Positions 47,216-57,773 of a stretch of DNA of 64,000 nt are shown here, piece after piece. The position numbers and the translations under genes were made by a program. How positions within the stretch are numbered: position 1 is the first letter of the stretch; every line of letters starts with the position of its first letter. The notes under the pieces were generated by a model. That model did no database searches. It was not told the origin of the DNA and saw only the letters and a program-made list of their open reading frames with translations. The DNA is from Polychytrium aggregatum (lineage: Eukaryota > Chytridiomycota > Chytridiomycetes > Polychytriales): the NCBI RefSeq assembly GCF_025602895.1, contig NW_026516284.1, positions 151,994 through 215,993 of the forward strand, written 5' to 3'.

Positions 47216-50090
47216 ATGAGGGCAATCAAACAACCCAAATCCGTCCAGTCCGAGCCCGAAGGCTCGCCAGAGATTCGCAAGTCACGCCGTATCAAAGCTC
47301 AGCAGTCACCGATCCACAGCGAGTGCCCAGACGACCGCCGACACCAGGTCGGTGGTAGGGAAAGGCCAAGGACCGCCTATCGCACCCGCGTGCCCACATT
47401 CAACGATAGCGAAAGCGAAGATGATCAGCCGCAATCAAAAGATTCGGACCGGCTGCGATTCATGGAGATGCAGGTGGACTCGCTGTTCCCGGAGGAGCAT
47501 CCCAGCGACGATGACGATGCTGGAGCTGGGGGTTTCGATGAAAATGATGTCAGCTCCAATAGCCCCCAGCGAACCAAACAGGTCGACCTGCGGCCAAGTC
47601 GGGCTGCTCTGAGGGAACCGAGGCGCTCGTCTTCACGCCCGGCTCGCCTCCGAGTCGCCGGGACAGCGCCGGCTCCAGACTGGGACACCAGCTCGTCTGA
47701 CCGAAACTCTTCTCCCGCTCCACACCCCTCTCTTCATCCGCCTGTCTTGAGGACCCGGCGCTCGTACAGCCAGGCGGCTGTTGCGTCGCCAGTTGCTTCG
47801 ACTGCATCTGAGCCGCCGAGTCCAGTTCCGCAGGCTCGAGTCTCGACCCGACATTCTCGCATGTCTGAGCCACACCCCGACTTTGCTCTGGCTCCTGTCG
47901 ACTTTGACTATTACGCAACCTGCGATTTGCCTATGGTCGCTCTCGACAAAAGCCGATACCGTTCTATGACCAACGCTACTCGATGCCAGTCTCAGATCCG
48001 CGACTTTTTCAAAGCCCCGGTGGGCGGCATCATGAGTGGGCCTATGGACACTGGTTTTGGATCCTGCGGGATTGTGATGGAGGCCTCGCTTCGGAAACTG
48101 ATTGGCGGCCAACTCGATGGAGACTTGAAGGATGCCGTTGGCTGGAAGGGCAAGCTGAACTACTACACCATGTGTCTGCGCCAGCGGCGCATCTTGGACG
48201 CCGAGCAAGCCAGTCTGGCTCTCATCGACGACTACATGAGCAAGCTTGACTCGGACGGTGACGAACTGTCCGAGGACGAGGGTCGGGCAAGCCGCTCCAA
48301 GAGAGTCAGACGCCACAGCTCGGCTGTCGGGGCCGAGGAACGCACCGGACGGACACGGACAACGAATGCTCGAAGCAGATACCAGCAGCGCGAGCGATCC
48401 CCGACCGAGTCGCTGTCGCGATCGCCCAGCCGAAGCACAGTTCGATCGCCCGCCCGAAGCACCCAGTCGTCCAACAGCATACAAACGACAAACCGAACCC
48501 GGTTCCCTGTCCTGGGGAAACTTGGACGCGAAGCCGAGGAAGCCTGGAACAGCTCGGAGGAGGTTCGGGTGCTCCACGCCAAGAAGCCCTATCTTGCCTC
48601 TGGGCTGTACTCGCAGGAACATAAGCTCGATCCAGAGCTGCGCGAGAGATACCGGAAGCAGCGGCGTGTTGGCCAAGTGTATAGCGAATTCAAGTTCCCC
48701 CCGCTCCTGCATCTTGGCGAACGCATGATCGACGAGGAGCAGGAGTTCATTGTGCCATACGACATCCAGCTCTACGTGGATTCGATGGGCGGTCCTCAAA
48801 TGGTGAGCAACTGGGTATTTCTGCAGCCCCATGTCTTCGTCTGCCATGAGCCGATGTCATGCAGGATAACGTAAAGGCGAGGCTCGATTGGCTTATTCGA
48901 TGGGTGTGGCCACGCAGATACCTTGTGCTGGTCGCACGACAAGCGAATACTCACGCACCCATGTCTACCCTTGGCAACACCACTAGTGCCGCACTATTTT
49001 GACGGCGTCCGATACCGATCACAAACCAAGCCCCTTCCGCAAAGTGCGCGCGAGTAAGTACCAGAAGCAGAGGCGCACCTTGACACGTTGCAAGCAGCAA
49101 ATGCTCGAATCTAACCACGTCTTCTCCCTGGCCTCCAGACATTTTTGTTGACCGGCCGCCGCGAAAGGCGAAAGAGGCCCCCGTCTGTGTCTGTATGCCT
49201 CCTGCAGACGGCGGGCTGGGTTGTCTTGAGGACTGTCTGAACAGGTACGCCGCATCCGTGGTGGCTCGAACGCCTTGAGTTTGCACTTGTGTGTTGTCGC
49301 ACTAACGCCCGCATGGCTGCTCTGGTCTGCGTAGATGTATGTTTATCGAGTGCGATGTCAAGACCTGTCCGTGTGGATCGCAGTGCTCGAACCAGGCTTT
49401 TCAGCGAAGAGACGAGGTCAAGGAGCTGGAAGTTCACTGGGTATGTCGCAATATGTGAATTCACCTCACTCGCTCGCGCCCGCCAACGCGATGCGGCCCT
49501 CAGTAACCTGGATGCCGAAAACTTGATGCGATCACGTTTTCCGACATACAGACGCAGGCCCGTGGATACGGCCTCAGGACCAACGTCGACATTCCCAAGG
49601 GCACACTGGTACACGAATACCGCGGCGAGGTTATCTCACAGCAGACATGTCTCGATCGCATGAGCACCATCTACAAAGACCAGACATGCTGCTATTTTTT
49701 GAATTACGCCAACGGCGAGGTCATCGATGCGTGCCAGAAGGGTACCGTGGCCCGGTTCGTCAACCACAGCTGCGACCCCAACTGTCACATCGAGAAATGG
49801 TAAGATCGATGCATATTCTTGGACAACCTGCGAGATGCACAGCGAGCGTGCAAAATCGATGTGCTCGCGTCGGGAAGCTTCAGCCCATCAGCGACGCAAC
49901 TGATCATGCTGCTGGCGCTGCAACAACCAGGTTCATCAACGGCGAGTTTGGAGTCGGTCTGTTCTCCTCAGTGGACATCCCAAAGGGCACCGAGTTGACG
50001 TACGACTATCGCTTTGACGCCTTCGGGCCCATGCAAAAGTGCTTCTGCGGAGCGACAAAGTGTCGAGGTAAGAATATGGGACTGCAGTAG
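47216..50090 (+). CDS. AWS-SET-postSET histone H3K36-type lysine methyltransferase (SET2/NSD/ASH1 group)
   Basis: Six phase-consistent exons: 47216-48802, 48987-49053, 49139-49244, 49335-49440, 49552-49799 and 49931-50090, about 757 residues. The first ~530 residues are Ser/Arg-rich and mostly disordered, with one folded-looking block (YATCDLPMVALDKSRY to RQRRILDAEQASLALIDDY). Then comes PFRKVRANIFVDRPP, the Cys-rich AWS domain (ECDVKTCPCGSQCSNQAFQ), and SET: ARGYGLRTNVDIPKGTLVHE, YRGEVIS, the catalytic/SAM-binding ARFVNHSCDPNC, GLFSSVDIPKGTELTYDY, and post-SET CFCGATKCRG. AWS plus this SET/post-SET form marks the H3K36 methyltransferase group. Nothing visible N- or C-terminally (SRI, WW, PWWP, PHD, bromo) allows assignment to SET2, NSD or ASH1; ending at the post-SET makes a canonical full-length SET2 unlikely. 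The start is the first ATG in the open frame. Confidence 0.92.
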
Positions 50091-50287
50091 CAACGCCGGT
50101 CTTGCAAGCAGGTCAAGCTGCGAGAGCGCAGTGATGCAATGTATTTGAGATGGCCCGACGAGCAGGACCCGCGGCGATGGTCTACCGACTGAATCACCAA
50201 TACCCCGCCGTGCCTAATAGGATATATTGGAGTCAGCAAGGCAGACGCTGAAGCTAGAGGTAGAGCCGCATAGTGTGATCTCAGGGA

Positions 50288-51993
50288 GTGCTTGATGGAA
50301 ACGTCATCGCCACATTCGAGCATGCGATCTCGACTGGCCCACAGGGTGTCCCGTCACAAGCCGGATCTGTCGCCGCACCTTTTCCTGACGATTGCGATCC
50401 ACACTGCCCTGTTCCAGAGAAAATAGCCACCAAGACTGGGACGTCTGCTGCCACAAAGGGCAAGAGGCACGTCCGGCGTGCACACCAGTCCAGCACTGCC
50501 GGAGACGAACGCGACTTTTGGGTTCGGAAGCAGCAGTTTGACCGCCTGCAATATCAGTTCAAGGATATCATGAAGCACAGGGCTAGCTTTCTGCACACCC
50601 GCCTTTTCCTCATCCGCAACCTCCGCAGCCGACTCTGCAAGGATATACGTCTACGGCAGTCCGCGAGCGCGAACGGGACGCTGTTGCCGGACTCGGTCAG
50701 CATCTATGCAACTACTTCCAAACGGTCATCTGTTCGGAAGGCTGACGAAGGTGTTCAGTTCGCTTTAGAGTCGCCCACCAGCGAAGCTGCGGCCACGAAG
50801 GAGATGCTGGTGGAGCGAAGGTCTCGGTCGATCAACCAGATTTTGGAGGACCTGAGGATGTCAGCAGAGGCGACCAAGAAGCACTCGACGGATGACATGG
50901 ACGGCCTGTTTGATGAACCGCTCTGTGGCTTTGCACGCGCGGACGAATTTGCAGTGCCAGAGGCAGCCTCGGCCGTCCAGCTGAATCGGCTGCCCAGTGA
51001 AAACCTGTTGAGAATGGATCTCGATCTTGACTTTGATCTGAGCGTGGATGTATCCAGGACCTGTTCGGATACAGACTCGATGGGAAGCCCTTCGATTGAG
51101 CACCTCAGGCTCTTCAACGAATCCGTGGCAGCAAGAGAAGCCGGTGGAAGCGACGGCGCAGCGAAAACGGCGCAGAGCCCAAGTCCCATAGGTACCTTGT
51201 CTGCCCGTACTTTGCGCAGGTCGATTCGCGGCGTTGAACATAAGAGCGAGCGCGCAGCCTTATGCGCAGGGCTTCTGACCCGCTTCTACTCGTATCTGCA
51301 ACAGGCAAGGAAAACATCGAAGTGCAAAAGGCGACCGCGGGCGAGAGTCAGAAGCGCAAGTCGCGGAAGCCGCCGCGTCCCTCCATCAGCGAGCGAGACT
51401 ATTGGGTCCGAAAGCATTACTATGAGCGCCTGGAGGACCAGTACAAGCGAGCTGTTCGAAACCGAGAATACCACAGCTCAGCGCGAATCTTCCTGGTGCG
51501 CAACCTCGAAAAGCAGTACCTCAAGAGACTGCATGAGTTCCCCAAGCCTGCCGCCGCCAACTCACAAGCGCCCTCAACCCGGCGAAAGCGCACTCAATCT
51601 GCGCCTGAATCGGAGGTTGTCTTCGTTAAACGTCCACGAAAGCCCATGGCAAAGATCCTGGAAGATCTGGCCGCAGCGGCCCAGCTGGACCCTGCAAGTC
51701 AAACAGCCGTCCAGCTATGTATGATCGACTCCGCTGCCGACCTCGATGGCCACGCGTGTCTCGATGTCGACGAGCTCCCTGGCGAAACCACCAAGGCGGC
51801 GTCGAAAGGCAGCCTGAAGGCTCAAGAGAGGGTGTGCTCAGCCGAATCAAACTCCTCGGACGACGATCCGTCCATCGGAGTCTATCAGGCCGGCGACAAA
51901 CCACAGCCAGCAAAGGCTTCAGGGGCATCCCAGCAGCACAACGGTTGGAGAGTGCAGCGACCAACGAGGACGCTGTTCCATGGCGATCTCTAA
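50288..51993 (+). CDS. Unrecognised protein with an internally duplicated helical motif; 5' end uncertain
   Basis: Two exons, to 51191 and from 51305, join in phase and give about 530 residues. The two halves are paralogous. Each has a helical block: ERDFWVRKQQFDRLQYQF then TRLFLIRNLRSRL in the first half, ERDYWVRKHYYERLEDQY then ARIFLVRNLEKQYL in the second. Each then has a short motif: INQILEDL and MAKILEDL. Between are Ser-, Asp- and basic-rich linkers. The charged helical block suggests a nuclear scaffold or coiled-coil assembly domain; a remote likeness to INO80E-type YxxK coiled coils is only a guess. There is no ATG near 50288 in this frame (the frame opens at GTG), so a first exon upstream, between 50091 and 50288, is likely. 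The alternative is two separate genes, but the phase-correct intron favours one. Confidence 0.6.
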
Positions 51994-52562
51994 GAGACAA
52001 CGGCTGTGCGCTGTCCTGGCAGCTGATGCTTAGATACCGGATCGGGATCACAATCGGAGCCAGATGAGAGGATGAATAGAGGCCTCGTATCGACAACGCA
52101 TGATGCCATGGTAGTCCAGCTGCGGGAACCAAGCTGTTCGGGCTGCCTGCTTGTGCTGGGTTTCCCACAGTCAGTTGCCCCACCAGCGGGAGATGCTGGT
52201 CTGTGCTGGGCGAGACCATTCGCACATAGCCGCTCGCTGCTGCGACACACATGCCCTTGCGGCGGCAGTCGACGCATCAGCGATAACGGTGGGTCGGATG
52301 GACACCCACGAACCGCTTGGTGGTTGTCCTTGGTCGGGTCTGGGGGTTGTCTCGATGCTGGCCCTTTTTTTCTTTTGCCACATTTGTCCAAAATAGGAAG
52401 GCCTGGCGAGAACGTCCTCGCTGCTCCTCGCGCCGCCCTCGCCGCGGCTCGCTCTCCCCCCGGCGCCTCTTCGTTCTCCCCCAGCCCGGCCAGGCGTTTC
52501 TCTTCGCCCAGCCCGCATCAATCGCCGTCCAGACCGCACCTGCCTCTGCCATAACCGCCGCC
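51994..52562. other. Intergenic region before the EB1 gene
   Basis: About 570 bp; the right half becomes strongly C/T-rich on the plus strand up to the EB1 start, as seen before several genes in this window. No coding exon recognised. Confidence 0.5.
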
Positions 52563-54601
52563 ATGGGTGAATCTCGCACCGAACTCATCGCCTGGGTCAA
52601 CGACCTCACACAGCTGGGCATCTCCAAGATCGAACAATGTGGAACAGGCGCCGTCCACTGCCAAATCGTCGACTCGATCTACCGTGATGTGAGTTGATCG
52701 TCTCCCCCCCCCGCCCTTCTCGTCTCTCCCGTTCCCGTTGGTATGGCGACCTTCTGCCGCCTACCATCGTATCCTTGCTGCCATCGGCCGATACCCGAGA
52801 GCCAGATCCTCTCGACCGGGTACACATCTTCTGGCCCGGGTTGTCGGCGGTGGCCGCTGATCGCCACCTGCCCCTTTCCAAGCGGCAGCTTGGTAGCCCT
52901 GGTGCCTGCTCACGAAGGAGACGGAAGCACCATGGTTCAAGCAGATCATCCAGGTGGCCGATTGCCTGCAAAGCCATCCAGCCCTTGCCAGTGTCTCTGC
53001 GCTTCGGCGAGTCTCTGGGTAGCTCGTCGGCAGTTGTATCGAGCGGGCTCTTGGACCTGGACGACGGCAGAGCCCCAACGAGTCCGGCGCAAGACAGCCA
53101 GCTGATCAGCCCTGTGTCCTCGTTCGGCTGTCGACCTGGCTTCGGTCGGGTGATCGGCCACAGTGTGGCGGCTGACCTGGGCCACCGACCGAGCCGGACA
53201 CCCTCTGGCGGCATTCGAGCAACAGAGGATCGATTGCCGTTTGTAACGAACCTCTTCCCATCTGCCCCCTCCCGCCCCAAACCCGGGTGGCTTCTTCTGG
53301 GCGAATGCTTTGCCCTGGGAATCTGCATGCTCAAGGTTCCGCTGTCCAAGGTCAAGTTCAACGCCAAGCACGAGTATGAGTATGTCAGCAACTTCAAGAT
53401 CCTCCAGGGTGCCTTTGACAAGCACAAGATCGAGAACTCCATTCCTGTCGAGCGTCTGCAGAGATGCAAGTTCCAGGACAATCTAGAGTTCCTGCAGTGG
53501 ATGAAAAAGTGAGTCATTTTCGAGGCAGCGCCTCAGCAAGGACGGGGAGAGGACAAGCTGGACATACGCCAATGTCCGCAAATCGCACTGTTCGGCAGTG
53601 GTTCGATATCGAGTCACTCCATTTTTTTGAATGGCCCCTAAAGTGGTGACCAGACAGTCGCTAAGATGACTCGACTGACACTCCATTCTCGGGACTAGAT
53701 ACTGGGACCAGTACTATCCCGGCGGAACTTACGATGCCGTCGCCCGCCGCAAGGGCGCTGACATTGGAGCCAAGCCCGCTGCCGGCACCGCATCGACCCG
53801 AAGCGCCACTTCATCAACCTCGAACCTCAAGAAGACCCCATCTGTCCCCTCTGTCGCCACGTCCACAAACCGGCTAGCTGCTGCCGCTGCTGCTTCCAAG
53901 CGGCCGGCTGCCACGAGCCGTGCCCCCGCCGGCATGGCTTCGAGCCCAAGCCAGTGGGAGGCCGAAAAGCAAGAGCTCGAGCAAGAGTACAACCGCATGG
54001 TCCAGGACCTGACCCAGCAGGTCTTGGAGCTCAAGGTTACCGTTGAGCAGGTCGAGAAGGAGCGCGAGTTTTACTTTGGCAAGCTGCGCGAGATCGAGGT
54101 CTATGTCCAGCAGCTTCTGGATAACGGCTCGACTGCTCCCCCCATGTCCATCCTCCAGGAGATCCAAGGAATCATGTACAAGGTAGGGTCGTCGAGGTGC
54201 TGATGGAAAACAGAGCGTTTTGGGAGCAGTGGCGGGAGGATATGTGTCAGCGCACCACCTGTCGACATCAATGTGTCATGAAGTTGGAGCTGGCATGTCA
54301 TTGTCTGTGGCCATGTGATGCCGCCTCGATGCTGGACGAGAACGGTGCTAGAATGCCTTGGTACTCGCAGCAGGAGGATGCTCGTGGTGCAGAGCAATAA
54401 CTGCATGAGGAAACATTGGAGCCCGAGATTTGAAGATCGCTCAGTCGATCAAGGCGGCTGTGTTGCATCGGGAAACTGGAAGGAGGCACATCGGCGCTGC
54501 TCACACCATCCCATCTAACACCACATGCGCTTTTGGTTCGACAGACCGAGGACGGTTTTGAAGTCCCTGAGGGTGCCGAGTACGAGGAGGAAACCTACTA
54601 A
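52563..54601 (+). CDS. EB1/MAPRE family microtubule plus-end tracking protein
   Basis: Exons 52563-52688, 53336-53508, 53699-54182 and 54545-54601 keep phase, 279 residues. Calponin-homology domain first (RTELIAWVNDLTQLGISKIE, TGAVHCQIVDSIY, then VKFNAKHEYEYVSNFKILQG and KFQDNLEFLQWMKKYWDQYY). A Ser/Thr/Ala-rich basic linker (about 100-165) follows. The EB-homology coiled coil has EREFYFGKLREIEVYVQQLL, the Phe-Tyr-Phe motif typical of EB1. The tail ends EEETY, the acidic-aromatic C-terminus that binds CAP-Gly proteins. EB1 binds growing microtubule ends by its CH domain and dimerises through the coiled coil; it is needed for spindle positioning and for flagellar assembly in algae. The first intron is long here (647 bp) and holds an open frame that is not EB1-like. 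Confidence 0.95.
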
Positions 54602-55443
54602 AGCCCACGCCCATGCACAAGAATCGGACGGAGCATATTGTAGATCCTCCAGGCGGCGACAGCCTCTCCGGCTCCGTCGAGTTTTCACTTTGCCTCCCTG
54701 TTGTTTTCAGCGTGCTTTGCGAGCAAATACATCGATCTACCGACCCACGTGCACCAGATTCAGGGGAATGGATGAGAGGATGTTCCCAAGGCGAGATCAT
54801 CGGAGAATGCCACTGGAAGAATCTCTGCGGTCGTTGCACTCTGGGCATGGGGGACGTTGGAGCAAACACGTTTTGAAACAGGACATCATCACAAACGGAT
54901 GGCTTGTGGGTCGGTTGATGCTGATCGATCTGGCTGGACGGCTTGCTGGTCCTCATCATGCCCACTCACTCCATGCATCTCCCTCACAGGGGAATGGCTT
55001 GACCTACTCGACCGGGTGTGATATGATCCAACTACGCCGTGTTTGTCCGAATGAGACGGTGTGTCCCATCGTCTATTCAACACGCTGTACACAGCGCGAG
55101 ACGGTGTCGCCACAAACGCCTGGTCAAGCCAAAGATAATCGAACACACCGTGAACGCCTGATCCGATGCAACCAAGAAAATAGGAAGGGGGAGGAGTGGA
55201 AGGAACGAGAACGAGAAGTGAACAATGAATCAAACAAAGTACAGAGGGAAGAAAGGCCAAATGCAGACTGGAGCATTGGCCAACGGAAAGATGGGAAAAT
55301 ACGACTGACTGAGCGGTTTCGTGCAGAAGCATGATAGGGAGAGGCACCTTCTCCAGAAAGCAGACAAGGCGACGCACGGCCAAGCCACCGACGGAGTAAT
55401 TGGCAAGCCACCCTTTGGAGGAAGTCGGATTGCAGTCATGAGC
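54602..55443. other. Intergenic region between convergent EB1 and TMEM184 genes
   Basis: About 840 bp. Frames of up to 269 codons on the plus strand show no conserved segment and are rich in Arg, Thr and Glu as expected from the A/G-rich stretch at 55140-55320. No gene recognised. Confidence 0.45.
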
Positions 55444-57062
55444 TTAGGCGCTGTCGTTGCCATACGCTCCCACTCTCTTTGACTCTCCGCTGAGATGCTC
55501 GGTTGATGGGCGCTGGATGTTGGCAGACCAGGTCCGAATGTGGTCAGCCCCGTGCTTGAACTGAGTGCCAATATCGACGGGATTGAGGCAAAGCGAGAGT
55601 GCCTTTCCAAACGACAGCGACTTTGAGCCAGTGTTGGAATAGCCCTTGGCGCTGAATGCGTAGAGATGCACGATCGAGACAACAAACATCTCGAAGCAGA
55701 CCAGCATGGATTGGACACCGTTTCCGACGTTGGTGCGGGACCAGTACTGGGTGGCCTGGATGACACCGTAGTGAACAAGCATGCCGATGAGCAAGTTCTG
55801 CCACATGGTGAGCAGGATGACCAGCTTGATGGAGAGGAACTATCGCAGGACAGTATCGGGAAGCAAGGACGGCGGGTTAGTTACTGGCCGATGTCGTTGC
55901 CGTCGTCGGTACAAGGTGACGAGTGCGGACATTTGGGAGCCCTGAAGGGCATATCCGTCGATGGAACCAACACCTGAGCATCGGTGCGACAACACAATGG
56001 CGGCGCCAGTCCAAAGTGCATCGCCAGAGAACCACAGCCGGTTGCTTACCTTCGAGAAGGGGTTGTAGCTCTCGATTTCATCGTGGATGGTGTAGTACAT
56101 GGTGATGAGCGCATACATGCAGATGCTGACGCTGGTGACGTTCAGAACCATATACCAAAAGTGACCGTAGACCGGCGAGAAGGACTCGGGGCAGTAGCGC
56201 TGGAGAGCTTGAAGGACAACGGCGACAAGCGTCATCACAGGTCGAACGACGACGTACTGAAGGACAGCGACTCGGTTTCCAGGCAAGAACCAGCGGGAAG
56301 CCGGGTTGTATCGGGGCAGAAGGAAGCCAATGAAAGGGTATTTCATCATGCCCTTGGTTTTGAGATGCTCCTCGACGTCGCCGGCGTAGCTCATGATCAG
56401 AGCGTAGAAGCTGTAGACGACAAAGGCCTCATAGCAGTCGCGGATCATGAAGTAGTAGACCGCATAGGTGTAGTAGCGGAAGGCACACCACGAGAGGATC
56501 GAGTAGATCGGAATGAAGAGCAGGATGCGGACAATGTGGCGCTGCTGGCTGGGGTTGCTGAAGTTTCGGAGATGAGTGGAGATCAGGTATCCGGAGATGA
56601 CGGTGGCGAAAAAGGCAAGGGCGCCGCATGCTGCCCACATGTACGAATGCAGCTCGAGGCGGAAGAGCGTGTCTGGGTATCGCAGGTCGATCTGGGTGGT
56701 GGGATCGATGTACTGCGAGTTGTCCTGGCAAGGGCAGAGCGAGAGATGGAAGCGGGTGTTGGTGACTGGGCGGCAATCGGCCAGCAGGACATGGTCGCCA
56801 ATCCCAGCAAGAAGGCACTGATTGCCACAAAGAAGAAGAACATGGTATCCAGCAAAAGAATGATCGCCGCCACCGAAAGTGGCAGAGTTTCCGACAGGAC
56901 AAGACAGCACAGGACAGGGCAGACAGCCGGTGGCCATGAGCGACAATCGGCGGCGCACGGGCGGCCGGGACGGGCCTGGTGCTGAGCACGGCCGTGCAAG
57001 GCCACGCAGGGCCCGGGAAAACTTACATCGCAAATCGCGACGGCAGAAGTGTTGGAAGACAT
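55444..57062 (-). CDS. TMEM184/DUF300 (OSTalpha-like) seven-helix membrane protein
   Basis: Three exons, 57062-57027, 56817-56050 and 55839-55444, phase-consistent, 399 residues. The lumenal N-terminus is Cys-rich. Membrane helices and family motifs: MWAACGALAFFATVISGYLI, YSNPSQQR-type (here NFSNPSQQRHIVRILLFIPI), YSILSWCAFRYY, RDCYEAFVVYSFYALIM, the GMMKYPFIGFLLPRY stretch, RPVMTLVAVVLQ, NVTSVSICMYALITMYY and FLSIKLVILLTMWQNLLIG near the C-terminus. R.CYEAFV.Y.F, Q..V.RP and K...F..FWQ-like blocks define the DUF300/TMEM184 family (yeast YKR051W, plant LAZ1, human OSTalpha/TMEM184C). Plant members act at the vacuole and OSTalpha transports steroids; the fungal role is unknown. The first intron (57026-56818) removes a stretch that itself encodes a hydrophobic segment, so the N-terminus is the least certain part. 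Confidence 0.9.
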
Positions 57063-57773
57063 GGTTGGGCCAGGAAGGTGCGCGGCGGCTGCAGCGATGC
57101 GGGGGAGCTGGTTGCTGGGGGAGAAGGTCGAAAGGGCGGCGGTTTTGAGGCGGCTGGGTCTGAGAGGGACGAAGAGCGCGGGGCGGGATGACGGGGCAGA
57201 GCTGTGGCCCTTGTTGTTTGTATGGGGCGGGGCGGGAACACAGGCGCGCGGGGCGGTGGGACGAGCGCGGCCGCCAAGGGCGATTCTGTACATGGCGGCT
57301 TGGGTGGAGTAGTTCGGATACAAACGAGTCGATGGGGTGGTGCAAGTGATGGTGCAAGGGATGGTGCAAGGGGTGGCTCAACGGAGTGATACCATCTCGG
57401 GCTTGGCTGCACTCGATTGCACGGAGTGGGTCTGTGCCTCGATCTTGGCAGTTCTTGGCAAATCGCAAGTTCAGCAAGGACGCTCACCAGCCCGAAGCCC
57501 TGGGTCGATGCAGGACGATCATGAGACCGAGGAGGGATCCTCCGTGGCGACGACTGCACCATCGTCAACTAATGCCATCTGGCATCACATTGCAATTGGA
57601 GCCAGCTGTATTGAGGAGGCGATCGCCAAGGCCGGATCAAGGAAGGCAATCGCAGGATGTACAAGGGCCATCCGAGTCCATTCCTCGACACCCACCATTC
57701 CGATCGACAGCCACCGAGTCCATCCGCCCACCGAGTCCCATCAGCCCATCAAGCCAAGATATTTGCTCTGCAG
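57063..57773. other. Upstream region of the TMEM184 gene / 3' flank of MAK11
   Basis: About 710 bp between two minus-strand genes. It holds short direct repeats of GGTGCAAG (about 57338-57372). The plus-strand open frame that crosses it continues antisense through MAK11 and is an artefact. Confidence 0.5.

Noticed and set aside
51192-51724. Continuation of the first-half frame of the duplicated-motif protein past 51191
   Set aside because: Out of phase with the second ERDYWVRK module; the phase-correct intron 51192-51304 explains the frame change better than a separate C-terminus.
52694-53512. Long plus-strand frame running through EB1 intron 1 into exon 2
   Set aside because: Only the part from 53336 matches EB1; the intron part is unrelated and lacks conservation with the CH domain, which joins perfectly across 52688/53336.
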